Shown here: in pieces, positions 16,664-25,183 of the stretch | How positions within the stretch are numbered: position 1 is the first letter of the stretch | Layout: each line of letters opens with the position of its first letter | From: Acidobacteriota bacterium | Lineage (GTDB): Bacteria; Acidobacteriota; Terriglobia; Terriglobales; Acidobacteriaceae | NCBI GenBank assembly: GCA_028876335.1 | Contig: JAGWSG010000074.1 | Location: 1 to 60,024 of the forward strand | Direction of reading: 5' to 3' | DNA: 60,024 nt | Translations under genes and position numbers: made by a program | The notes under the pieces: generated by a model | What the model was told of the DNA's origin: nothing | Databases searched by the model: none | What the model saw: only the letters and a program-made list of their open reading frames with translations

Positions 16664-19600
16664 ATGATGAGTTTGCCCTCATTTAAAACGGGTAAGAGTC
16701 GGTGCTCGTTCCCGCTCGCCACTGCCGCATTGCTGGCAGCGTCCGGATTGATGGCTGCCTTTGGCCAATTTGCCTCGGCTCAATCCACATCGGACGCGCA
16801 AAAAATTGTGAAGAGTTACGGCAACGAGGCTGAGAGCGTCGTTACGCGGCTTACGGAGTTTAATGAGCTCCCAGCAGATGGATGGCACTTTCACTCGGGC
16901 GACATCCCCCATGGTGAATCCATCGGTCTGGACGACACTTCCTGGAAGGTGGTGAAAACGCGAGCAGAGACCGGCGACGATGCGCAATGGTTCCGCCGCT
17001 GGATAGAAGTTCCCAAATCCCTGCATGGATATGACCTGACAGGCGCACGTATCTGGTTCCAATTCCACGCCTACGCCAACGGTCCCATGCCGCAGATTAT
17101 CTATTTCAACGGTCGGCGCGTTGCACTGGGTGATGATCTCGAACCGATTGTTCTTTTTGACAACGCCAAGCCCGGAGACAAGGTGTTGGTGGCAGTCAAA
17201 CTGCTGCATACGGTCGACAAGAAGACCTTCGGAGGAACGGACCTCAAGATTGATTTCTCGGAAAATCGGCCAAACCCAGAGGACATACGCCGTGAGTTGC
17301 TCTCGGCCGCAATTCTGATCCGGAGCCTTTCGACCAATAAGGATGCAGACACTGCAACACTGAACAAAGCTTTCCATGATGTGGACCTTTCCGCACTGGA
17401 TGCGGAAGATCAGGCGAAGTTCGACGCATCGCTCAGGCAAACGCAATCCACGCTGGAGACGCTGAAGCCCATGATGGATCGCGCCACCCTCCACCTCACC
17501 GGCAATTCGCACATTGACGCAGCATGGCTATGGCCGTGGACCGAAACTGTGGATGTGGTAAAGCGCACTTTTGGAACGGCGCTGCAGCTCATGAACGAAT
17601 ATCCGGACTACACATACACGCAATCGGCAGCGCAATACAACGAGTGGATTGCCGAAAAATATCCGGAAATGAACGAAGAAATTAAGAAGCGCATCAAGGA
17701 AGGCCGCTGGGAAGTAGTGGGCGGCATGTGGGTGGAGCCGGACCTGAATCTTCCCGATGGCGAAGCCACCGTTCGTTCAATTCTGCTGGGCAAGCGCTGG
17801 TACCTGAAGAACTATGGCGTGGATGTACGCATCGGATGGAATCCAGACTCCTTCGGTTACACCTGGCAGCTTCCGCAGATGTACAAGAAGTCCGGCATTG
17901 ACTATTTCGTAACACAGAAGATGACCTGGAACGATACCAACCAACTGCCGTTCAAGCTGTTCTGGTGGGAATCGCCTGATGGCAGCAAGGTCCTTACCTA
18001 CTTTCCGCACGATTACGCGAATAACAATCTCAATCCTGTGCGTCTGAGTGAAGATTTGAAGGAAGCTCGCGAGCGAGCGCCCGGCCTGAATGAAATGATG
18101 GATCTCTACGGCATTGGAGACCATGGCGGTGGTCCCACGCGCGCCATTCTGGACGAGGGTGTGCATTGGTCAAATCCGAGTAAAGTCGTCCCGCCAATGA
18201 AGTTCGGCACAGCGCAGAACTTCTTTTCCACCGTTGAAAAGGAGATCGCTCCCACTTCGCGCACCTGGAACTATCAATCCATCGCGCAGGGCTACCAGTA
18301 TCCCACAACGCCGCCTACAGGTGAGATCGCTATCCCAACGTGGAAAAGCGAAATGTATTTCGAGTATCACCGTGGCATCATGACCACGCAGGCCCAGCAC
18401 AAGAAGAACATGCGCGACAGCGAAGAGTGGGCTATCGATGCTGAAAAATATGCTTCGCTCGCCTGGCTCAAGGGAGACACCTACCCCGGCGCCGAACTGA
18501 CCACGGCGTGGGAAAAGATCACGTTTAACGACTTCCACGACCTGGCAGCCGGCTCCGGCATTGGCATCATCTACAAGGATGCGCAGAAGGAGTTCGACGA
18601 GGTCCACTGGGCCACGAACGAAATCTCAACGAAAGCACTTCACACAGTTGCGGAAGACATTGACACCAGTGTCCCTGGTGGAGTGCCTGTAATGGTCTTT
18701 AACCCGCTCGCATGGGAGCGTTCGGGCAACGTGACTGTAAGCATTCAATTACCCAAACCATCAAACACCGGTGTGGCGGTACTCGATGCTGCCAACCAGG
18801 TAGTTCCATCTCAGATCCTATCCAGCGACAAAAATACAGGAACGTACAAGCTGCTCATTGAGGTTCCTCACGTTCCCTCAATGGGTTACAAGATCCTCCA
18901 CGTGTTGCCAGGAACCAGGCATTTCGCCACCGATCTCAAAGCGGAAGGCCTGACGCTCGAAAACGCAAACCTTAAAGTTGTTGTCGATCCACACAACGGC
19001 TGCATCACGAGCCTCTATGACAAGAAGACACACTTCGAGTCACTTGCTGCGGGCACATGTGGCAATCAGCTTCAAACCTTCCATGATCTGCCAAAGGACT
19101 ACGATGCCTGGAACATTGATCCCGGCACACTTGACCACTTCACGCCCATTGAGAATGTGGATTCTGTTGAACTGGTTGAAAAAGGCCCGTTGCAGGCCGC
19201 AATTCGTGTTACCCGCACATGGCAGAAGTCTAAGTTCGTGCAGGAAATCGTACTCGAAGATGGAGCAGATCAAGTCAACGTAGTAAATGACATTGACTGG
19301 CACGAAACCCACGTTCTGCTCAAGGCTGCGTTCCCCTTGGCTGCCAGCAGCAACATGGCAACGTATGAAATCCCATACGGCACCATTGAGCGCACCACAA
19401 CCCGCAACAACTCGTGGGAGCAGGCACAGTTTGAAGTTCCGGCGTTACGCTGGGCTGACCTTGGAGACGGCAAGCATGGCTTCAGCCTGATCAACAACTC
19501 CAAGTACGGCTACGACGACAAGGACAACGTACTGCGTCTGTCACTCCTGCGCTCCCCCACCTGGCCAGATCCTGAAGCCGACCGTGGGCACCAGCACTTC

Positions 19601-20002
19601 ACTTACGCTCTATATCCGCATGCAGGAGACTGGAAGCAAGCCCTCACTGTGCGTCATGGATATGACTACAACTACGGCCTGAACGCAACTCAGGTAATGC
19701 CCCATGCAGGCAGCCTTCCCGCTGCGCATTCCTATGTAGCAGTCAAACCGGAAAACGTGGTCCTCACTGCCATGAAAAAAGCCGAAGATAGCAATGCGCT
19801 CATCTTCCGTGTGTATGAATGGGCGGGCAAGAACGGAAATGTTGAGATCCATGTCCCCGCGGGTGCGACGGCAGCTACAGTCACCAATCTGCTTGAGAAG
19901 CCGGAGGGTTCAGCTCTGCCAATTTCCAATGACACGATTGTGGCGCCAATCAAGCCGTACGAAATTCTGACCATCTCCGTCAGCTATTCTCCGGCGAAGT
20001 AA
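16664..20002 (+). CDS. Secreted GH38 alpha-mannosidase
   Basis: About 1112 residues from the ATG at 16664, which has an AGGAGAAGG ribosome site; a frame open to 16544 would run through the promoter and operator and is unlikely. A signal peptide (LATAALLAASGLMAAFGQFA) is followed by an N-terminal beta domain. The GH38 catalytic domain (about residues 270-540 in this numbering) includes LTGNSHIDAAWLWPW with metal ligands, and GWNPDSFGYTWQLPQM with the probable nucleophile aspartate. A helical middle domain and C-terminal beta domains complete the usual architecture. The enzyme removes alpha-linked mannose from glycans in a metal-dependent, retaining reaction, here probably in the periplasm or outside. 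The divergent ROK kinase could handle the released hexose. Confidence 0.92.
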   Translation: MMSLPSFKTGKSRCSFPLATAALLAASGLMAAFGQFASAQSTSDAQKIVKSYGNEAESVVTRLTEFNELPADGWHFHSGDIPHGESIGLDDTSWKVVKTRAETGDDAQWFRRWIEVPKSLHGYDLTGARIWFQFHAYANGPMPQIIYFNGRRVALGDDLEPIVLFDNAKPGDKVLVAVKLLHTVDKKTFGGTDLKIDFSENRPNPEDIRRELLSAAILIRSLSTNKDADTATLNKAFHDVDLSALDAEDQAKFDASLRQTQSTLETLKPMMDRATLHLTGNSHIDAAWLWPWTETVDVVKRTFGTALQLMNEYPDYTYTQSAAQYNEWIAEKYPEMNEEIKKRIKEGRWEVVGGMWVEPDLNLPDGEATVRSILLGKRWYLKNYGVDVRIGWNPDSFGYTWQLPQMYKKSGIDYFVTQKMTWNDTNQLPFKLFWWESPDGSKVLTYFPHDYANNNLNPVRLSEDLKEARERAPGLNEMMDLYGIGDHGGGPTRAILDEGVHWSNPSKVVPPMKFGTAQNFFSTVEKEIAPTSRTWNYQSIAQGYQYPTTPPTGEIAIPTWKSEMYFEYHRGIMTTQAQHKKNMRDSEEWAIDAEKYASLAWLKGDTYPGAELTTAWEKITFNDFHDLAAGSGIGIIYKDAQKEFDEVHWATNEISTKALHTVAEDIDTSVPGGVPVMVFNPLAWERSGNVTVSIQLPKPSNTGVAVLDAANQVVPSQILSSDKNTGTYKLLIEVPHVPSMGYKILHVLPGTRHFATDLKAEGLTLENANLKVVVDPHNGCITSLYDKKTHFESLAAGTCGNQLQTFHDLPKDYDAWNIDPGTLDHFTPIENVDSVELVEKGPLQAAIRVTRTWQKSKFVQEIVLEDGADQVNVVNDIDWHETHVLLKAAFPLAASSNMATYEIPYGTIERTTTRNNSWEQAQFEVPALRWADLGDGKHGFSLINNSKYGYDDKDNVLRLSLLRSPTWPDPEADRGHQHFTYALYPHAGDWKQALTVRHGYDYNYGLNATQVMPHAGSLPAAHSYVAVKPENVVLTAMKKAEDSNALIFRVYEWAGKNGNVEIHVPAGATAATVTNLLEKPEGSALPISNDTIVAPIKPYEILTISVSYSPAK

Positions 20003-20020
20003 AAACATTCGATACGCAAC

Positions 20021-20052
20021 CGGCGTCCGCTTATGCGGGCGCCGATTTTTTT
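20021..20052 (+). terminator. Rho-independent terminator of the alpha-mannosidase gene
   Basis: Arms 20021-20030 and 20035-20044 form a ten-pair GC-rich stem with a TTAT loop, followed by seven T residues (20046-20052). It lies 19 bases after the mannosidase stop and just before the convergent LacI gene. Confidence 0.92.
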
Positions 20053-20072
20053 GTTCAGGCTGAATTGCACGG

Positions 20073-21125
20073 TCAGGATGCGGCTGCCGCCGGCATACAA
20101 CCGCAGGAAGCGCGCTGGATCAGAAGCGTCTCAAGCATAACTTGCCTTGTTCGTTTTGAGGGCATCGTGGCGCCGGAACTGTCTTTTCCCAGCAGTTGCT
20201 CGAATAGTATCTCAGCAGTTACGCGGCCTATCTCTTCCACCGGCTGCTGCACAACTGTGATGGAAGGCTTGAGCGTCGATGCCAATTCAAAATCGTCGAA
20301 TCCAAGCAGGGCAACAGTTTTGGGAACGGCCACTGAATTCTTCTGGAGCGCCTCAAAGGCAAAGATAGTCGAACTGTTTTTCAATGTGAAAATTGCATCG
20401 GGAGGTTCCGCGCCTGCCAGCAAACTTTCGATGGCATACTCAGCTGACTTGTAATCCTTGATGGAAGTATTCAGAATTTCAGGCAATCCCGCCGCTTCCA
20501 TGGCCGCACGGTAGCCGCGCATGCGTTCCTGAATTGTGTAAAGCGTACTTTCGCCTGTAAGGCAAACTATCCGCTTGTAGCCATGCTCAATCAAGTGTTG
20601 AGTTGCAATGCGAGCACCCTTGAAATTATTGGTTAACACGGATGGAATACTCGAATTTGAGATAGGCCGGTCGATGGTGAGAACTGGAATAGAAAGCCGT
20701 TCCAGGATCTCGCGAAGAGCCTGGCTGCGAGAATTTGCAGGCGCCAGAATCAAACCGTCCACACGATGGCTCAACAGAATATTTACATTCTCAAGTTCAA
20801 TATGCGGGTCGTTGTGCGAGGCGGTGACGATCAGAAGCGAATCATTGGCACGTGCCACTGCCTGTGCTGCCTCCGCGCAACTGGAAAAGAATGGATCTGC
20901 GATGCTCGGCACAATGATGCCGATTGTCTTGGTTCGGTCGCCCTTAAGAACACGCGCAGCATGATTGGGCAGATAGCCCATCTCTTCAATTACGCGTTTT
21001 ACACGGGCCAGCGTGGTAGGGTGGACTCGAAAACCGCCATTAATGACCCTGGAAACTGTGGTGGTTCCTACCCCTGCAGCACGGGCTACTTCACTTAAGG
21101 TTGTTGGACCTGACTTCTTCGACAT
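20073..21125 (-). CDS. LacI-family transcriptional regulator
   Basis: 350 residues. The N-terminal helix-turn-helix is typical (TLSEVARAAGVGTTTVSRVI), followed by the hinge-helix region ending NHAARVLKGDRTKTIGIIVP. The C-terminal part is a periplasmic-binding-protein-like sensor (residues of about 65-340) that would bind a sugar or similar ligand. The YLPNHAARVLK hinge should contact the central CG of an operator. It is the last gene on the minus strand after the TonB receptor / TPR / phosphatase-fold / unknown genes and convergent with the mannosidase. It is the nearest candidate repressor for the LacI-type operators at 7834-7868, 16388-16401, 16545-16558 and 29115-29153 (inference). The C-terminus has a cysteine pair, CGC. 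Confidence 0.9.
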   Translation of the reverse strand: MSKKSGPTTLSEVARAAGVGTTTVSRVINGGFRVHPTTLARVKRVIEEMGYLPNHAARVLKGDRTKTIGIIVPSIADPFFSSCAEAAQAVARANDSLLIVTASHNDPHIELENVNILLSHRVDGLILAPANSRSQALREILERLSIPVLTIDRPISNSSIPSVLTNNFKGARIATQHLIEHGYKRIVCLTGESTLYTIQERMRGYRAAMEAAGLPEILNTSIKDYKSAEYAIESLLAGAEPPDAIFTLKNSSTIFAFEALQKNSVAVPKTVALLGFDDFELASTLKPSITVVQQPVEEIGRVTAEILFEQLLGKDSSGATMPSKRTRQVMLETLLIQRASCGCMPAAAAS

Positions 21126-21236
21126 CGCGCAATCCCCGCTTCTTTTGCTTCGATTAGAAGTCTATGCGAAGGAATTGCGGCACACAACCATTCTTTCCAT
21201 GGTAGTGCGTGGAAGCCTACCAGCATATCCAGAAGT

Positions 21237-22445
21237 CTAGCCGAGGGCCACCTTCAGCAACTCGCCGAGATCAATCACGCTGCCGGATGTGGTTCCTCGC
21301 GGCAATGTCGGTGAAACTACGAGAGCACTCTTGTGCCCCTCCCACCAGACGAGGAAGACTGACTTGTCAAAACCTTCAAGACGCTGCTGATTGATGAAGT
21401 GATAATAGGATCCCATGTCTGCATCCATCAATGAACCCTTTGGGTCAAGCTCTTCTTCCTTGCCTGACTCGGTGAGAAGTTCATTCATCGGACGCTGGCG
21501 CTGACGTGGCGCGTAACGCTCAAATAGTGTGAGCGGTTCGGCGCGGCGCAACACTTCTCGCGTAGTCCACTGGACAAACGTCGTGCTGAAGATCTGCGTT
21601 CCTGAACCTTCTGAAAGAACTTTTAGCTGGAAGCGATCGAGAACTTGGTTGCCGCTTGATGCTGCACCAAGCTTTTGGGGAGTCATCGCAGCCATATCGC
21701 TACGCAACTGCTCGGGCCCCATGCCAGGAGTCTGAATTTCCTTCTGCATAAACCTCAACATCTCCGAACGCATCGGAGTAATGGAGGCATACGACATGCA
21801 AGTAATTCCCTGAGGTTGCCTGATGAGAGTACCGCCGTCGATATACCAATGCTCGTACTCTGACGGCGAGGCCTGTGCACGTGCCTCCACCGCGGAAAGC
21901 AAAAGCTCCAAACCATTATCTGGTTTTAGCTGGTTGAACAGCGTTCCATGACTTTTGAGGTTTTGGAAAAGAGGCTCGTCATAGGCGTCAACCCCCATCC
22001 CGATCACCGAGATTCCCAATCGCTGAAGTGCTAATGGCTTTTTCGGTATTGCATGGCTTAGCCGTGAGTAATACTCGTTGGCCGCATTTCGGAATGCATC
22101 CATCTGATGGGTTGACCATAGATAAGCAGATTGCTGCTCAGAAAACTTGACAGGGTCATTGACCCAATCAAATTGCTCTATTCTCTTTGAGAGAGAGATA
22201 GAAGCGAATCCGCGAAGCCACTCCTCACGATCGCTAGGCGAAAGTCCCGCCAGCGTTTTGAACTCTTCGTCAATGCGCATTTGTTCGGCGGGAAATTTGT
22301 AATCATAATCGATTACCTCCCGCAGGAGATTGGGCGCCAGGCTAAGCGGTAACACACGAAGAACCAAAAGATTGCGTGCAACTAATGCGTGTGCCTGCGG
22401 AGGATACGCTGAAAATTGCTCGAGCTTTAATTCACTTGGAAGCAT
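21237..22445 (-). CDS. Unrecognised 402-residue protein paired with a Tat-exported phosphatase-fold protein
   Basis: I do not recognise a family. The protein has no clear signal peptide or membrane segment and looks soluble and mixed alpha/beta. The N-terminal part is rich in helices with tryptophans (DREEWLRGFASISLSKRIEQ); a central segment reads EHWYIDGGTLIRQPQGIT. The C-terminal part has VFLVWWEGHKSALVVSPTLP. None is a known active site to my eye. The start is five bases after the stop of the Tat-exported gene, so co-translation is likely. It is the fourth gene of the TonB receptor cluster. A function linked to that protein is the only inference possible. Confidence 0.75.
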   Translation of the reverse strand: MLPSELKLEQFSAYPPQAHALVARNLLVLRVLPLSLAPNLLREVIDYDYKFPAEQMRIDEEFKTLAGLSPSDREEWLRGFASISLSKRIEQFDWVNDPVKFSEQQSAYLWSTHQMDAFRNAANEYYSRLSHAIPKKPLALQRLGISVIGMGVDAYDEPLFQNLKSHGTLFNQLKPDNGLELLLSAVEARAQASPSEYEHWYIDGGTLIRQPQGITCMSYASITPMRSEMLRFMQKEIQTPGMGPEQLRSDMAAMTPQKLGAASSGNQVLDRFQLKVLSEGSGTQIFSTTFVQWTTREVLRRAEPLTLFERYAPRQRQRPMNELLTESGKEEELDPKGSLMDADMGSYYHFINQQRLEGFDKSVFLVWWEGHKSALVVSPTLPRGTTSGSVIDLGELLKVALG

Positions 22446-22450
22446 AACGG

Positions 22451-23629
22451 CTACACCAACTCCTTAATCGGCTTACCATTCGATTGCGTCGCTGAAAAGC
22501 CGAGCATTGCACCAATTGTGGGGACCAGGTCAATGGACTGCACCGGAGAGTCGTACAACACCGACTGCTTCACTCCGGCCCCCAAAGCCATCATCCATGT
22601 AGTTCGGCTCGCTATATCGCCTGTGCGGTGGTGCTGAAAGCCATTCCCGCCCGGATCGAGATCGGAATCACGCCCGAAGTCCGGGAGAATCAGCAACGTC
22701 GTGTTCCCGGCATATTCAGGATTTGCCTGAATGGCCTTCCACAATTCACCGCATAAGCGGTCCGTTCGACGAATGCCTTCAACATAAAGTGAATATGCAC
22801 CTGAATGCGCCACATCCATGTCGTGCATCGTGATCCAGAGCAAGCTTGGCGCTTCCTCCTGCATTAAACGCATGGCAATGTAGAGAGAAAGTTCGTCGGG
22901 ACTCGACAGTGTCCGCGCGTGAGACATAAAGTCAGACACAGAAAGTCTCAGGATTGACTCGAGTTGTTGAATTTGAAATTCGCCACCCGATAAAGTTGGC
23001 GTAAACAGTGGCGATTCATAGTTGTCGCGCAGCAGGTGGTCAAGATTTGCAGTACCGCCACGCGCGGCTGCGCTCAATAGATGCTTAGGCAAAATTACCG
23101 TTGCACCCGTTCCAGGACCAAAATTCTTGCAATCGCTTTCACCTATCCGGTTAAACCCATTGCTAGGCGCCACAACCCATGCATCCGAAGACGGTCGCCT
23201 CAACTCCTTCCGGAAGTACTCAAAGATCGTCGGATGATCCGGCGGCACTGCGGAAAAATTATTCAGTGTTTCGTACACACCAGTAGTCAAACTCGCCGTC
23301 GCCACATAGTGCCCTAGAATTCCTTGATTGGTCACATGTGTAAAAAACGTAGACTGTGGCGCGAGTTCATTGAGCATGTGAGGAATATTGTGTTGTCCTT
23401 CAGGTGCGAAAGTCTCCTGATCACGTGCACCTCCGCCGAAGGTCACTACGATCACCTTCCGCTTCTTTCGAGCACTTTCTCCTCGCACCATCGGGCTTGC
23501 GGATATCATCGCGGATCCCAGGGCTAGATGAGCTGCGCCACGTAGAAAATCACGCCTGCTTCGACTCACGCTGAGTGCGACTTCACGTTCGAAACCCGCA
23601 ACATTCGTACCTTTAAACTCGTATTGCAA
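22451..23629 (-). CDS. Tat-exported alkaline-phosphatase-superfamily protein (DUF1501/sulfatase-like)
   Basis: 392 residues. A twin-arginine signal, SRSRRDFLRGAAHLALG, near residue 24 predicts folded export with a bound cofactor or metal. The mature protein resembles DUF1501 and sulfatase-like members of the alkaline phosphatase superfamily: KVIVVTFGGGARDQETF at the start of the fold, ITMHDMDVAHSGAYSLYV in the middle, and LILPDFGRD and HHRTGD near the end, where metal ligands would lie. The classical sulfatase CxPxR motif is absent, so it is not a standard arylsulfatase; phosphatase, phosphodiesterase or non-enzymatic roles remain open. It lies between the exported TPR gene (39-base gap) and the 402-residue partner (five-base gap). 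Confidence 0.75.
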   Translation of the reverse strand: MQYEFKGTNVAGFEREVALSVSRSRRDFLRGAAHLALGSAMISASPMVRGESARKKRKVIVVTFGGGARDQETFAPEGQHNIPHMLNELAPQSTFFTHVTNQGILGHYVATASLTTGVYETLNNFSAVPPDHPTIFEYFRKELRRPSSDAWVVAPSNGFNRIGESDCKNFGPGTGATVILPKHLLSAAARGGTANLDHLLRDNYESPLFTPTLSGGEFQIQQLESILRLSVSDFMSHARTLSSPDELSLYIAMRLMQEEAPSLLWITMHDMDVAHSGAYSLYVEGIRRTDRLCGELWKAIQANPEYAGNTTLLILPDFGRDSDLDPGGNGFQHHRTGDIASRTTWMMALGAGVKQSVLYDSPVQSIDLVPTIGAMLGFSATQSNGKPIKELV

Positions 23630-23668
23630 TGCGTTACTCCTTTGCGTACCGATCCACTACTATTTCCG

Positions 23669-25084
23669 TCAGGGTTTGACTGCTCCGGCATTTGTCTCCG
23701 AGAAAATGAACTGCTGCACCTCAGCTCGCTCCTTGGCCAAATTTTCGAGATGCTGCGCTCTCAATTTCTGGTAAATGGCAAACTCCTTTTGAGCCTCGTC
23801 CTTTTTCCCAACATGCACATAGTTTGTGCCAAGCCGGTAATGAGCGTCCGAAATATCGGGATCCAACTGCAATGCCCTCGTGTATTGAGAAATTGCCTGT
23901 TCGTATTTGTGTTCGCCCGAATACAGATCCCCGAGTTCGACATGAGCATCAGCGAGCGTGTCGTCTAGCTGAATGGCCTTCTTAAGCAATTCCTCCACTT
24001 TTCCCAAATCCACACCAGTCCCGCTCGTTCGCTTGCCCTTCCAAAGACTGATTGCGTAGTAATATTGCGCTTTTCCATCATTTGGTTTCAATTCGGCAAA
24101 ATGACGGAATCGTTCTATTACGTCATCAGCCTGAGTTGGAGAGCTGTCATATGCTTTTGATAGAAAGACATATGCACGAGGATCGGAAGGATTCAAATCT
24201 GTGGCTTGCAGAAGTGCCTTCACCGCTTCATCGTATTGTCCGCGGAAATAGTTGGACAATCCCAAACCGATGAATAAACGTGGCGATTTCGGATAGCGCT
24301 CAGTTGCGTTTTTGAAAATCTCAATTGCCGGGTCGTAGGTCCGATGGAGGAGCATTTCGCTTCCCCAGTCAAAGAGATTGTCTTCCGTGGGGTCCAGATG
24401 AGCGGCAACTTCAAACTCTTTGGCAGCATCAACAAATTGACCATCCTTCTCCTCTATCTTGCCGAGTAGATTGTGCAATTCTGCTGTGTTGTGCTGTTCG
24501 AGGAGTTTCTGCGCAATCTGACGTGCCGCTTTTAGCTTCCCCAATGTATATTCGGCGAGCACAAGGTCATACCCATTTTCGTATGATTCCGGGTTTGCGA
24601 TTTGTGCTTTCAAAAGATAGGGCTGAGCCTCACCTATTTGCCCTGCCTGAATCAACAGCTCCGCGAGGTCGTGATTTGCGTCATAGTTTCCGGGCTCTAG
24701 CTGCAACGCACGCTTGAACTGCTCAGCGGCAAGTTCGCGCTTGCCACTCTGCATCAGGAAGGCTCCAAAATTGGTTCGCCCCGCTACCGAATTTGGCGCA
24801 ATCTGCACCGCGAGTTTCAAGTGCTTTTCCGCCCTGATTTCATCCCTAAGACCTGCATAAACAAGTCCTAAGAGTTCATGCACTTCAAAGCTTTTGGTCG
24901 CGTAGGGAAGCAGCGGTTCCAATCGCGATGCAGCTTGTTGATAGTTACCTGCTTCGTAATCAGAGGCCGCCTGGTGAAATTGATGATCAAGCGTCTGCCG
25001 GGAAGGCTCCTGAGCCGATGCAAAAGAGGCAACGGTTAAGAATGACGTCACGATGAGAAAGCGTAGAAAAAGCGACCTGCTCAA
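23669..25084 (-). CDS. Exported TPR-repeat protein next to a TonB receptor
   Basis: About 471 residues from the preferred start. A signal peptide (SLFLRFLIVTSFLTVASFAS) leads into some ten TPR repeats over nearly the whole length (KSFEVHELLGLVYAGLRDEI, RLFIGLGLSNYFRGQYDEAV). The longer frame begins at an ATG at 25177, but that codon lies before the hairpin terminator of the receptor gene. A TTG at 25084, with GTGGAG seven bases before it, gives a normal signal peptide directly, so I prefer it. The gene follows the receptor and precedes the Tat-exported phosphatase-fold gene. SusD proteins are TPR-fold partners of SusC receptors; a comparable substrate-binding role is an inference from position and fold only. 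Confidence 0.85.
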   Translation of the reverse strand: MSRSLFLRFLIVTSFLTVASFASAQEPSRQTLDHQFHQAASDYEAGNYQQAASRLEPLLPYATKSFEVHELLGLVYAGLRDEIRAEKHLKLAVQIAPNSVAGRTNFGAFLMQSGKRELAAEQFKRALQLEPGNYDANHDLAELLIQAGQIGEAQPYLLKAQIANPESYENGYDLVLAEYTLGKLKAARQIAQKLLEQHNTAELHNLLGKIEEKDGQFVDAAKEFEVAAHLDPTEDNLFDWGSEMLLHRTYDPAIEIFKNATERYPKSPRLFIGLGLSNYFRGQYDEAVKALLQATDLNPSDPRAYVFLSKAYDSSPTQADDVIERFRHFAELKPNDGKAQYYYAISLWKGKRTSGTGVDLGKVEELLKKAIQLDDTLADAHVELGDLYSGEHKYEQAISQYTRALQLDPDISDAHYRLGTNYVHVGKKDEAQKEFAIYQKLRAQHLENLAKERAEVQQFIFSETNAGAVKP

Positions 25085-25120
25085 GTTTGAACTCCACAAC
25101 GAAGCGGACGTGTTGCCGCT

Positions 25121-25170
25121 AAAAAAGAAAGCCCCGGGAAGGCGCCGAGTTGGCGGGCCTTCCCGGGGCT
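25121..25170 (-). terminator. Strong rho-independent terminator or attenuator after the TonB receptor gene
   Basis: Arms 25130-25143 and 25157-25170 form a perfect 14-pair stem, followed on the minus strand by TTTCTTTTTT. It begins 14 bases after the receptor stop. Because the following TPR gene has a usable start just beyond it, partial read-through could set the receptor-to-TPR expression ratio. Confidence 0.92.
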
Positions 25171-25183
25171 GACTCATTTTAGC

